Of a DNA stretch of 64,000 nucleotides, positions 43,880 through 52,353 are shown piece by piece. Position 1 is the stretch's first letter; each line of letters starts with the position of its first letter. The DNA lies in NCBI GenBank assembly GCA_003218975.1, contig QHPD01000105.1:1-64000 (forward strand), written 5' to 3'. Under the pieces are notes generated by a model, which saw only the letters and a list, made by a program, of their open reading frames with translations, was not told where the DNA came from and did not search any database. Made by a program: the position numbers and the translations under genes. This DNA is from Verrucomicrobiota bacterium (GTDB taxonomy: Bacteria > Verrucomicrobiota > Verrucomicrobiia > Chthoniobacterales > UBA10450).

Positions 43880-44947
43880 ATGGATCCTTTTTTCATTATC
43901 ACCTCGCTGCTGAAAATCGTCGGCATTCTCTTTGTGGTGATTCTACCGATGGTTTCCTACGCCGTTTATGCCGAGCGCAAGGTGAGCGCGGCGATTCAGG
44001 ACCGGCTCGGCCCGAATCGCGTGGGACCAGCCGGTCTATTCCAGCCAATTGCCGATATGTTCAAGTTGCTGCTGAAAGAAGATTTCACGCCGCGTAACGT
44101 AAACACGTTTTATTATTGGCTGGCGCCGTGTCTGGCGGTGATGCCGGCCATCATTACGATCGCGGTAGTGCCGTTTGGCAGCACTTTGTTCGGCGTTCCC
44201 ATGGTGATCGCCGATGTGAACGTCGGAATTCTTTTCGTGTTTGCCATCGCCTCACTTGGAGTTTACGGAATCGTGATCGGCGGTTGGGCATCGAATTCCA
44301 AATACCCATTCCTCGGCGGCATTCGTTCCAGCTCGCAAATGCTTTCATACGAACTTTCGCTGGGGCTTGCGGTTATTCCCGTCTTTCTGCTCGTCGGAAA
44401 TTTGCGGCTCACCAGCGTGGTGCGTTACCAGATCGAACACGGCTGGTTCATTGCGCCTTTTGTGGGCGATTGGATGAACCCTTGGAAATGGGTGCTCGCT
44501 GTTCCCATGATCATTTCCTTCTTAGTGTTCATGATCGCGATTTTTGCCGAGACAAACCGGCTGCCGTTCGATCTGCCGGAAGCCGAGCAAGAACTCGCCG
44601 GCGGTTATAATACCGAATACAGCTCGATGAAGTTCGCCCTCTTTTTCCTCGGCGAATACGCGGCAATGATCACCGGCTCGGCCGTCATCGTGACATTATT
44701 TTTCGGCGGCTGGCATTTTCCAGGGATCCCCGACGGCTCGCGCGGATGGATCTTCGGCGTGATCAACATCGCAGTCTTCTTCGCAAAAGTCGCCATCATG
44801 ATTTTCATCTTTATGTGGGTCCGGTGGACACTGCCGCGTTTTCGCTACGATCAACTGATGCGGCTCGGCTGGCTGTTCTTTTTTGAGATTGCGCTGGTCA
44901 ACATCTTCGTTGCCGCCTGGATACTCGCATACTTTCCTAGTAGTTAA
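43880..44947 (+). CDS. nuoH: NADH-quinone oxidoreductase subunit H
   Basis: The 355-residue membrane protein is NuoH: YAVYAERKVSAAIQDRLGPNRVGPAGLFQPIADMFKLLLKEDFTP, then IRSSSQMLSYELSLGLAVIPV, and the loop FAETNRLPFDLPEAEQELAGGYNTEYSSMKFALFFLGEY that lines the quinone channel, and the end VRWTLPRFRYDQLMRLGW. It connects the peripheral arm to the membrane arm. The nuo operon is interrupted after this gene. Confidence 0.97.
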   Translation: MDPFFIITSLLKIVGILFVVILPMVSYAVYAERKVSAAIQDRLGPNRVGPAGLFQPIADMFKLLLKEDFTPRNVNTFYYWLAPCLAVMPAIITIAVVPFGSTLFGVPMVIADVNVGILFVFAIASLGVYGIVIGGWASNSKYPFLGGIRSSSQMLSYELSLGLAVIPVFLLVGNLRLTSVVRYQIEHGWFIAPFVGDWMNPWKWVLAVPMIISFLVFMIAIFAETNRLPFDLPEAEQELAGGYNTEYSSMKFALFFLGEYAAMITGSAVIVTLFFGGWHFPGIPDGSRGWIFGVINIAVFFAKVAIMIFIFMWVRWTLPRFRYDQLMRLGWLFFFEIALVNIFVAAWILAYFPSS

Positions 44948-45130
44948 GATGCCGGCAAGCTGAGGGACAGAGCACGGAGCGGTTCGCCGAAAGCATAACA
45001 AAGAATCATGAGGTTTTCATTGTGCAGTGCCTCGTATGTTGAGCTAGCGATGGCACCTCTCGGTACATTTGGTACCCGTAAACGCCGATTCCAACTGGCG
45101 ACTGCCTAAATTACGTATATGTGTTGACTC

Positions 45131-45613
45131 ATGAAGAACCTGGGAAGCCGATGTTTCATTGTTTTCTATTTGCTGGCTGCCGTAAGCATTTCTTTTGCTG
45201 GGGAATTCAAAAGCAAAATCATTACGACTTCGCCAGTGGTCATTACGGTTGCTGACGATCACTTTCTTAAGATTACGAACTTTACACAGGAAGGAGGCGT
45301 TGATCGCGGCGTGGTTGCGGTGACACTAACGGGTGAAAATAATCAGCGCGCCAATGTTTTGACGGCGAGCCGCATCGACTTGAGCACCGGGAGCGTTTCG
45401 CAAAACCCACCAGAAATTATCAACCGAGTGACAATAGCAGGACCAGCTCAAGTAATGATTGCCCCCGTAATGGGTGCAACGCTCTTCATAACATATAGAA
45501 AGGAGCCCAATCAAGGCACAGCTACTTCCACAGTGGTGATTGTCACTCCCACTCCTACACCGACCGCAACTGCTACTGTTACTCCGACTCCTACTCCTAC
45601 TCCTACGCTTTAA
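45131..45613 (+). CDS. Secreted protein with Thr-Pro repeat tail
   Basis: The 160-residue product has a signal peptide (MKNLGSRCFIVFYLLAAVSISFA-GE), a beta-rich body (SPVVITVADDHFLKITNF, RGVVAVTLTGENN) and a C-terminal Thr-Pro tail TPTPTPTATATVTPTPTPTPT like those linking or ending envelope proteins in related bacteria. The underlying CCTACTCCTACTCC DNA is itself a tandem repeat and may vary in length. Function unknown. It lies in the gap that splits the nuo locus. Confidence 0.65.
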   Translation: MKNLGSRCFIVFYLLAAVSISFAGEFKSKIITTSPVVITVADDHFLKITNFTQEGGVDRGVVAVTLTGENNQRANVLTASRIDLSTGSVSQNPPEIINRVTIAGPAQVMIAPVMGATLFITYRKEPNQGTATSTVVIVTPTPTPTATATVTPTPTPTPTL

Positions 45614-45682
45614 GCCACGTGCATGGAACGACCAATTGCACGGCCGCCCGTCTAAGGCGGATTGTAATTTTGATTGCCAGCT

Positions 45683-46678
45683 TTACCCCGCCAAGGCGTC
45701 AATTGCTTTCCACTCTTCGGGAGTTAGCTTGAGCTTTGCGGCAGCGATATTTTCTTCCAAGTGGGGAACGGAGGATGTGCCAGGAATTGGCAACATCACA
45801 GGCGATCGCTCCAAAAGCCACGCGAGCGCGACTTGAACCACGCTCACGCCGTGAGCCTTTGCCGCAGCATTTAGCGGGTTTTCAGGTTTCAAACCTCTGC
45901 CTCCTCCGATAGGAAACCAAGGCAGAAAGCCAATGTTCTCCTTCTCGCAATAGACCAAAACCCTTTCCGATTTTCGGTCCTCAATATTGTACTCATTTTG
46001 CACGCTTACTATCGGAAGAACCTTACGGGCGCGCACGATTTCGTCTGTACTAACGTTCGATAATCCCACGTGTCGAATCTTGCCGGCATCCTGCATTTCC
46101 TTGAGCGCGCCGAGCGATTGCTCCAAGGGCACTTTCCGATCGACTGTGTGCAATTGATACAAATCGATCCGCTCTAGCCGTAGCCGTTTTAGACTTCCTT
46201 CGAGAGCCTGCTTTAGATGTTCGGGGCGACAGTTTGGCACCCATTGACCGGGCCCCGGCCGGGTCAAACCGCCTTTTGTCGCGACGACGAGTCCCTTGGG
46301 ATAACGATATAGCGCCTCCGCAATTAGTAGTTCGCTTGTGTCTGGGCCATAGGCGTCGGCGGTATCGATTAAGTTGACGCCCAGCTCGACCGCGCGTCTG
46401 AGAACTTTCAGCGCGTTCTGCCGGTCAGGCGGCCAACCCCAAATCCGTTCACCGGTGATGCGCATTGCGCCAAAGCCGAGTCGATTGACCGTGAGATCGC
46501 CGCCTAACGTAAAAGTCGGATTTGAAGCCATTTTCGATGTCGTTGATGAGTCAGCTCCGAAGATTACATCGGATTTCCCCACCAAAAGCGCCGCTCCGCT
46601 TGCCACGGCTGCGCCAAGAAACTGTCGGCGGGTTACATCCAGCGCTCGCTTGGGTTCCAGAGACTCGTCACCCATCAT
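45683..46678 (-). CDS. Aldo/keto reductase with twin-arginine signal
   Basis: The core is an aldo/keto reductase: LGFGAMRITG, GVNLIDTADAYGPDTSELLIAEAL with catalytic Asp and Tyr, a Lys in VVATKGGL, LYQLHTVD with catalytic His, and MLPIPGTSSVPHLEEN near the cofactor site. The N-terminus holds a Tat signal, TRRQFLGAAVASGAALLVG, which is unusual for this mainly cytoplasmic family and implies export in folded form with its cofactor. I start at one of the adjacent ATGs (46678/46675); the ORF-track start at 46762 adds residues upstream of the signal. Confidence 0.85.
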   Translation of the reverse strand: MMGDESLEPKRALDVTRRQFLGAAVASGAALLVGKSDVIFGADSSTTSKMASNPTFTLGGDLTVNRLGFGAMRITGERIWGWPPDRQNALKVLRRAVELGVNLIDTADAYGPDTSELLIAEALYRYPKGLVVATKGGLTRPGPGQWVPNCRPEHLKQALEGSLKRLRLERIDLYQLHTVDRKVPLEQSLGALKEMQDAGKIRHVGLSNVSTDEIVRARKVLPIVSVQNEYNIEDRKSERVLVYCEKENIGFLPWFPIGGGRGLKPENPLNAAAKAHGVSVVQVALAWLLERSPVMLPIPGTSSVPHLEENIAAAKLKLTPEEWKAIDALAG

Positions 46679-46768
46679 GCTAGAATTATCTTTATGAAAA
46701 GCGCTGCAAACGCAAGAGCCCTCTTCCGCGCTGTCTTTTGGCGCTGAAATCGAGGGAGTCAATTCTCT

Positions 46769-47359
46769 TTACCGCCGCTCACGCATCAGAACAGCGAACG
46801 CCTCGTCGAGATTTTTCCCAAAAATTACGATGCCTCCTTCATGTCCCGCCATGATAAGAATTTTTCTGTTTCGCAGCTCGGTAACCTTGAAGAGCCGCGT
46901 TATTTCGTACGCCATCTCCGGTGTGCCGTACTCACTCGCTTTCGAGCTCGTTGGAACCTGATTTAAAAGGGCTCCCCACAATTTCGGGTCGTGGCAATGA
47001 ATAATCGCACCGGCCTTTGCATCGGATTCGTAAATTGCAGCGTGCGTCAACGATTCAGAAGAAGGAATCGCAGTCCCTTCGTATTGGAGCCAGTTCCTTT
47101 CAAAATCGTAAGCGACGACTCTTGCGCAATCTGCCACCTCCAGTTCTGGTATTCCGCCGGTCGCCGAACCAGTGATATAAAAATTATTGGTCGTCCCATC
47201 TCTAACGCTCAGGTTGCCGAATCCAACGCCACTTGAATCAACGCCGATGAGTTGAAGGTGCAGAAGTTTCCGCCGGCATACATTTAATTTGGCGAACCCG
47301 TCGAACAAGGCGATCTCGTTAGGCGCGGGCTCACACTTGAACTTTACGTATTTGCTCAC
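46769..47359 (-). CDS. Class II aldolase/adducin family protein
   Basis: The 196-residue protein fits the class II aldolase/adducin fold: GFGNLSVRDGTTNNFYITGSATGG, SSESLTHAAIYESDAKAGAIIHCHDPKLW (the H-x-H zinc ligands) and a later GHEGG with a possible third ligand. Its start overlaps the mtnA stop by ATGA. Given mtnA upstream, it could be the methylthioribulose-1-phosphate dehydratase (MtnB) or the aldolase of the DHAP shunt; the sequence does not decide between these. Confidence 0.78.
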   Translation of the reverse strand: MSKYVKFKCEPAPNEIALFDGFAKLNVCRRKLLHLQLIGVDSSGVGFGNLSVRDGTTNNFYITGSATGGIPELEVADCARVVAYDFERNWLQYEGTAIPSSESLTHAAIYESDAKAGAIIHCHDPKLWGALLNQVPTSSKASEYGTPEMAYEITRLFKVTELRNRKILIMAGHEGGIVIFGKNLDEAFAVLMRERR

Positions 47360-48477
47360 GGCGCGTGCTCAGGGAAAAGCGCGCGGATGCTTTTCTCGTT
47401 GGCTTCACACACGCCTCGCTCAGTAATCAATCCGGTTATCAACCGTCGCGGCGTAACATCGAAACCGTAGTTTGCAGCTCGACTTCCCTCAGGCGCAACG
47501 CGCACTTCCACTTGTTGTCCTTCTAGCAAGCCGTCGGCGCACTTCACTTCTTCCGCGCCCCGCTCTTCGATTGGGATTTCCTTCAATCCGTCCCGCATCC
47601 TCCAATCAATCGAAGACGAAGGCAGCGCAACATAGAAAGGAACATTATTATCTTTCGCCGCCAGCGCCTTCAGATACGTCCCAATCTTGTTTGCAACATC
47701 TCCCGTGTAAGTCGTGCGATCGGTTCCGACCAACACGAGATCCACTTCGCCATGTTGCATCAAATGCCCTGCCGCGCTGTCAGCGATCACCGTATGCGGC
47801 ACGCCGTGCTCGCCTAACTCCCAGGCAGTGAGTTTTGAACCCTGATTCCTCGGTCTCGTCTCAGCCACCCACACGTGGACCGGCACTCTGCTATCGTGCG
47901 CGGCATAAATCGGTGCGGTAGCTGAACCGTAATCAACAAAAGCGAGCCATCCCGCGTTGCAATGTGTGAACACGTTGACCGGCTTTCCCGCCTTCTTTCG
48001 AGCAATCTGTCGCAAGAGATTCAACCCATGCTGCCCAATCATCCGGCAATGCTCCGCATCTTCATCGGCAATCAGTTTGGCTGTGCGCAAAGCAAGCGCG
48101 ACCTTCTCGTCCACGGTTTTTCCATCAGCAATATTCTTTAGCTGGCGCTCGACCGCCCAGGAAAGATTAACTGCTGTCGGTCTCGCTGCGTTTAGTTGCG
48201 CCGCCGCGCTGGCAAGGTGCTCATCAAACTCCGGAATTGCAGGACGCGCCGCCGCAGCCTCAATTGCCGCCAGATACATCCCGTATCCGGCGCTCGCACC
48301 AATCAGGCCTGCTCCGCGAACGTGCATCTCGCGAATTGCTGCCGCCATCTGCTCGACCGTGCGGACTTCCTCAATCACGAAACGGTGTGGCAAAAATCGC
48401 TGGTCGATCAGCTGTACGACACATTGATCTTCCAGCGTAAGCCAGATCGTCCGAAAATGTTGCCCTCTTACTTTCAC
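47356..48477 (-). CDS. mtnA: S-methyl-5-thioribose-1-phosphate isomerase
   Basis: The 373-residue protein matches the eIF2B-related MtnA family: QLIDQRFLPHRFVIEEVRTVEQMAAAIREMHVRGAGLIGASAGYGMYLA, NVFTHCNAGWLAFVDYGSATAPIYAAHD with the catalytic Cys, VADSAAGHLMQHGEVDLVLVGTDRTTYTGDVANKIGTY with the catalytic Asp, and FYVALPSSSIDW. It isomerises 5-methylthioribose-1-phosphate to the ribulose form in methionine or methylthioadenosine salvage. It is coupled to the class II aldolase gene. Confidence 0.93.
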   Translation of the reverse strand: MKVRGQHFRTIWLTLEDQCVVQLIDQRFLPHRFVIEEVRTVEQMAAAIREMHVRGAGLIGASAGYGMYLAAIEAAAARPAIPEFDEHLASAAAQLNAARPTAVNLSWAVERQLKNIADGKTVDEKVALALRTAKLIADEDAEHCRMIGQHGLNLLRQIARKKAGKPVNVFTHCNAGWLAFVDYGSATAPIYAAHDSRVPVHVWVAETRPRNQGSKLTAWELGEHGVPHTVIADSAAGHLMQHGEVDLVLVGTDRTTYTGDVANKIGTYLKALAAKDNNVPFYVALPSSSIDWRMRDGLKEIPIEERGAEEVKCADGLLEGQQVEVRVAPEGSRAANYGFDVTPRRLITGLITERGVCEANEKSIRALFPEHAP

Positions 48478-48602
48478 AAGTTTTGATTATGATTTGCGGA
48501 TCTCATTCTTAATTCATTAATCGTTCAAACGCTCAATTGTGGACACTCTGCTCTCCACCTCCCGTCGTATCTTTGTCGCGAAGTTGCCGCATGCCACAGA
48601 GT

Positions 48603-49001
48603 TCAGGTGGAAAATTGCGCGCGCACTTCCATAGGCACGCGCATGGGACGGCCAGTTCTGGCATTGACGGGACACCAGAGCGTGCGCGCTTGAGACAAAG
48701 GCCGGCGATCGCTTTTGCGCCGGATTTCGGTAAAGCGTTCGAAGGTAAGCCGAGTGGCTTTGCCTACCCAAGTGCGAAGGATAATTTCGTCGCCTAGCGC
48801 CGCCGGCGCCTTGTAATCGATCTCGTGTCGCAACACAACCCAGCGGATCATTTTCTGAGCTTCAGGCCCGGCGATTGCTCGCCAATGCGCCGTGGCAACA
48901 TCCTGAACCCAACGCACGTAAACGGTGTTATTAACGTGATTTTGTTGGTCGATATCGGCCGCAACCACCGGCATAACCATTTCGAAAGGGGACGAGGACA
49001 T
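48603..49001 (-). CDS. Hotdog-fold acyl-CoA thioesterase
   Basis: The 132-residue protein is a 4-hydroxybenzoyl-CoA thioesterase/YbgC-type hotdog enzyme: VAADIDQQNHVNNTVYVRWVQDVATAHW carries the acidic active residue and the H-V-N-N start of the long helix, and DEIILRTWVGKATRLTFERFTEI forms the sheet. The acyl substrate is unknown. It is separated from mtnA by about 125 bp. Confidence 0.82.
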   Translation of the reverse strand: MSSSPFEMVMPVVAADIDQQNHVNNTVYVRWVQDVATAHWRAIAGPEAQKMIRWVVLRHEIDYKAPAALGDEIILRTWVGKATRLTFERFTEIRRKSDRRPLSQARTLWCPVNARTGRPMRVPMEVRAQFST

Positions 49002-49128
49002 CGAGAATCGATAATCAGTTTACCTTTCTCTGGTCTTGCAATCGATTTAATCCTGTAAATCCTGTTTGGAGATCGAGCATCCGCCTTGGCTCGACTAGAG
49101 TCACGACAAGCGGGCAAGGCACAAGTGT

Positions 49129-49659
49129 ATGGCCATTACTGTTCCACGACCGAAACTTAACTGGCGCGAGCGGCTTTATTTGCCCGCCATCGTCGCAGGG
49201 CTTGCCATTACGATCAAACATTTCAAGAACATGCTGCTCGGGCGAACCAAGGTCACGATGCAATATCCCGAGCAGAAATGGGACAGCAGCATGCCGGATC
49301 ATTATCGCGGTGCGCCGGCACTCGTGCGCGACGCCGACGGCCGGGTGCGCTGCGTGGCGTGTCAGCTCTGCGAATTCATTTGTCCACCACGCGCGATTAA
49401 AATTGTTCCCGGGGAAATCCCTTCAACTGATCGCTTTGCCAAAGTCGAAAAATATCCAGAAGAATTCGATATCGACATGATCCGCTGCATTTTTTGCGGC
49501 ATGTGCGAAGAGGTTTGTCCCGAGCAGGCGATTTTTCTGCGCAAAGATTACGCGATCACTGGATTTACGCGCGCGGATATGGTGCATCACAAGGAGAAAC
49601 TCCTTGAGATCGGCGGTGTTATGCACGGCGTGGTGTTGAAATGGAACGAAAAAAAGTGA
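49129..49659 (+). CDS. nuoI: NADH-quinone oxidoreductase subunit I
   Basis: The 176-residue protein has the two 4Fe-4S motifs of NuoI: CVACQLCEFICPPRAI and CIFCGMCEEVCPEQAI, with the amphipathic start LNWRERLYLPAIVAGLAITIKHFKNM. It passes electrons to the last cluster near quinone. It restarts the nuo operon after the 4-kb interruption. Confidence 0.96.
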   Translation: MAITVPRPKLNWRERLYLPAIVAGLAITIKHFKNMLLGRTKVTMQYPEQKWDSSMPDHYRGAPALVRDADGRVRCVACQLCEFICPPRAIKIVPGEIPSTDRFAKVEKYPEEFDIDMIRCIFCGMCEEVCPEQAIFLRKDYAITGFTRADMVHHKEKLLEIGGVMHGVVLKWNEKK

Positions 49660-49717
49660 GCGGGTTGTTAATTGCCGATTCTTCGGTCGCCTTTCCTTCC
49701 GCAATCCGTAATTGATC

Positions 49718-50221
49718 ATGCCTCCATTCCTGTTCTGGCTTTTCGCGTCATTGATGCTGGTTTTCGGCGCGGCCGTCGTTCTCAATCGCAATCCGGTCGC
49801 AAGCGCGCTCAGCCTTGTCGTTTCGTTCCTTGGTCTCGCCGCGCTGTTCATGTCGCTCGACGCCTACTTTGTTGGAATCATTCAGGTGCTGGTTTACGCA
49901 GGCGCGGTGATGGTGCTTTTCCTTTTCATCATCATGCTGCTCAACTTGCGGGCCGAGGAAGGGCGCCGGATCAATTGGCTGGCTGCCACAGGCGGAATCG
50001 TCGTCGCCCTCATCTTGGTCATCCAGATTTTCTCTGTGATCGGGCACTTCCAAGCCGCACGGCAAACTTTTCCGTCGCTTGAAAGATCGACAACTGACGA
50101 TGTCTGGAACATCGGCGCGCTGCTTTTCAGCAATTACAATCTGCCGTTTCAGATCGTTGGCGTTCTGGTGCTCGTGGCGACCATCGGTGTGGTCCTCTTA
50201 AGCAAACGCGAGCCTCGATAA
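49718..50221 (+). CDS. nuoJ: NADH-quinone oxidoreductase subunit J
   Basis: The protein has five transmembrane helices, with the signature [53 protein letters not shown] near the conserved helix 3 pi-bulge region. I start at ATG 49718; the ORF-track start is a TTG two codons earlier. The next gene, nuoK, begins 2 bp later. Confidence 0.94.
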   Translation: MPPFLFWLFASLMLVFGAAVVLNRNPVASALSLVVSFLGLAALFMSLDAYFVGIIQVLVYAGAVMVLFLFIIMLLNLRAEEGRRINWLAATGGIVVALILVIQIFSVIGHFQAARQTFPSLERSTTDDVWNIGALLFSNYNLPFQIVGVLVLVATIGVVLLSKREPR

Positions 50222-50223
50222 GC

Positions 50224-50544
50224 ATGATCACGCTCGGCGATTATCTCATTGTCAGCGGCATTCTTTTCGCGATCGGTTTCGCCGGCGTGATGCTGCGCCG
50301 CAATCTTATCATCATTCTCATGTCGCTGGAGCTGATGCTGAACGCGGCAAACTTATCCCTTGTCGCTTTCTCTCGATTCAGGGTCAGCCCGGCTGGCTTG
50401 CCAAATTACAACGCCCAGGTGTTCGTCTTTTTCATCATCACCGTCGCCGCCGCTGAAGTTGCCGTGGGACTCGCGATCCTCGTTGCTCTCTTTCGGGCGC
50501 GCCAAACAACAGACGTGAAGGACATCAGCGAGCTAAAGTTTTGA
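50224..50544 (+). CDS. nuoK: NADH-quinone oxidoreductase subunit K
   Basis: The 106-residue, three-helix protein has [36 protein letters not shown] with the two membrane glutamates, typical of NuoK, and [23 protein letters not shown]. It forms part of the membrane proton path. Normal length and tight spacing on both sides. Confidence 0.96.
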   Translation: MITLGDYLIVSGILFAIGFAGVMLRRNLIIILMSLELMLNAANLSLVAFSRFRVSPAGLPNYNAQVFVFFIITVAAAEVAVGLAILVALFRARQTTDVKDISELKF

Positions 50545-50556
50545 GCCGCAAATCCA

Positions 50557-52353
50557 ATGAGTTCAATCTTACCGTGGATTCTTCTACTGGCGCCGCTGTG
50601 TAGCGCAGCCTGTATCACTCTCTTCGCGCTGCGATGGAAAGCGTTGAGCAGCTTTATTTCGATCATGGCAGTACTGCTAAGCTTTATTTGCAGTTGTTTG
50701 GTCTTCGCGCGAGCGGACATTTCAGCGCCACAGTTTGGCTGGATCGACGTCGCAGGTGCTCTCAAGGTCCCGTTCGGTCTTACACAGGATCAGTTGAGCA
50801 AGATGATGCTCGTTCTCGTCTCGGGCGTTGGAGCAGTCATCCACATCTATTCGCTCGGCTATATGCGGGACGACGAAGGCAAGTCCCGCTATTTCGGGGC
50901 GCTGTCGCTCTTCATGTTCGCAATGCTCGGAATCGTTGTGGCGAACAATTTCGTGATGTTGTTCATGTTCTGGGAACTGGTCGGTTTTACCTCCTACGTG
51001 CTGATCGGTCACTGGTTCTACCGTGATGCGGCTGCGGCTGCGGCTAAAAAAGCATTCATCACCACGCGCATCGGCGATTTCGGATTCATGATTGGAATTC
51101 TGATGCTTTGGATGGCGACGGGTTCAATCGTCTTTGCCGAGATTACTCCGCGAATGTCGATGTTAACGAGTCATCCGACGTTCCTGACAGTTGTCGCCCT
51201 GTTGATTTTCTGCGGTGCGGTCGGCAAATCGGCTCAGTTTCCGCTGCATGTTTGGTTGCCGGACGCGATGGAGGGTCCCACGCCAATTTCCGCTTTGATT
51301 CACGCCGCTACCATGGTCGCAGCCGGCGTTTACATGCTAGTCCGTGTTGCCTTTGTCATACAGACATCGCAGACTGCGCTTTTGGTCATTGCGTGGATCG
51401 GCACGATCACCGCTGTCCTCGCCGCGTTGATCGCGACTCAACAAAACGACATCAAACGCATCCTGGCGTACTCCACACTATCGCAACTCGGTTACATGGT
51501 GATGGCTGTCGGCCTCGCTTCAAATGACGCGTCGATGTTCCACCTTTTTACTCACGCATTCTTCAAAGCGCTCCTCTTCCTCGCGGCCGGTTCCGTCATC
51601 GTGATGCTCCATCACGAACAGAACATCTGGAAAATGGGCGGTCTTTCGCAAAAGCTCCCGATCACATTTGTAACCTTCGTCGCTGGCGCGCTCGCGTTAA
51701 TCGGATGCCCGCCCTTCAGTGGATTTTTCAGCAAAGATGCGATTCTTGCGCTCGCCTACCAGCGGAACGTGCCAATCTTCGCCGTGGGATTGTTCACGGC
51801 GTTTTTGACTGCCTTTTATGTTATCCGCTTGCTCGTAATAGTTTTTTTTGGCAAACCGCGCAGCGAAGTTGCACGTGAAAGCCGCGAATCACCAGCGGTG
51901 ATGACAGGGCCGTTAATCGTACTCGCACTTCTGGCAACGCTGGGTGGATTTGCATTCTTCGCCCGCAGATTCCTTGCACTCCCAATCGAAAAAGAAGTTG
52001 CCGTGTTTGTTCCCGCGGTTGCGATCGTCGCGTTGATCCTGGGAAGTGGACTGGCAATCGTACTCTATCGCAACCGGGCGAGCGAACCGCTGGATCTCCA
52101 GCTGTTGCGCCACAAATTTTATTTCGATGAGTTCTACCGCTGGTTGATTTACTGGACGCAGGAACTGCTCGCAGGCGTCTTTGCTTTTTTTGATCGATGG
52201 ATCATCGACGCGGGCGCAGTCAGTGGAAGCGGTCGCGGCACCTTGGGAATCGGTGCGCTTTTGCGCCTGATCCAAATTGGAAATCTGCAAGCCTATCTGT
52301 TCCTCTTCGGCCTGGGAATCGTCGCGCTCATTTATTTCGCCGTTTTCCACTAA
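50557..52353 (+). CDS. nuoL: NADH-quinone oxidoreductase subunit L
   Basis: The 598-residue protein is the distal antiporter-like subunit: YMRDDEGKSRYFGALSLFMFAMLGIVVANNFVMLFMFWELVGFTSYVLIGHW with the key Glu, GKSAQFPLHVWLPDAMEGPTPISALIHAATMVAAGVYM with the key Lys/His, and KRILAYSTLSQLGYM. A C-terminal amphipathic helix and final membrane helix are visible. Its stop overlaps the nuoM start by one base. Confidence 0.97.
   Translation: MSSILPWILLLAPLCSAACITLFALRWKALSSFISIMAVLLSFICSCLVFARADISAPQFGWIDVAGALKVPFGLTQDQLSKMMLVLVSGVGAVIHIYSLGYMRDDEGKSRYFGALSLFMFAMLGIVVANNFVMLFMFWELVGFTSYVLIGHWFYRDAAAAAAKKAFITTRIGDFGFMIGILMLWMATGSIVFAEITPRMSMLTSHPTFLTVVALLIFCGAVGKSAQFPLHVWLPDAMEGPTPISALIHAATMVAAGVYMLVRVAFVIQTSQTALLVIAWIGTITAVLAALIATQQNDIKRILAYSTLSQLGYMVMAVGLASNDASMFHLFTHAFFKALLFLAAGSVIVMLHHEQNIWKMGGLSQKLPITFVTFVAGALALIGCPPFSGFFSKDAILALAYQRNVPIFAVGLFTAFLTAFYVIRLLVIVFFGKPRSEVARESRESPAVMTGPLIVLALLATLGGFAFFARRFLALPIEKEVAVFVPAVAIVALILGSGLAIVLYRNRASEPLDLQLLRHKFYFDEFYRWLIYWTQELLAGVFAFFDRWIIDAGAVSGSGRGTLGIGALLRLIQIGNLQAYLFLFGLGIVALIYFAVFH

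Noticed and set aside
49712-49717. TTG start for nuoJ two codons before the ATG
   Set aside because: The ATG at 49718 is the better start and fits the usual NuoJ N-terminus.
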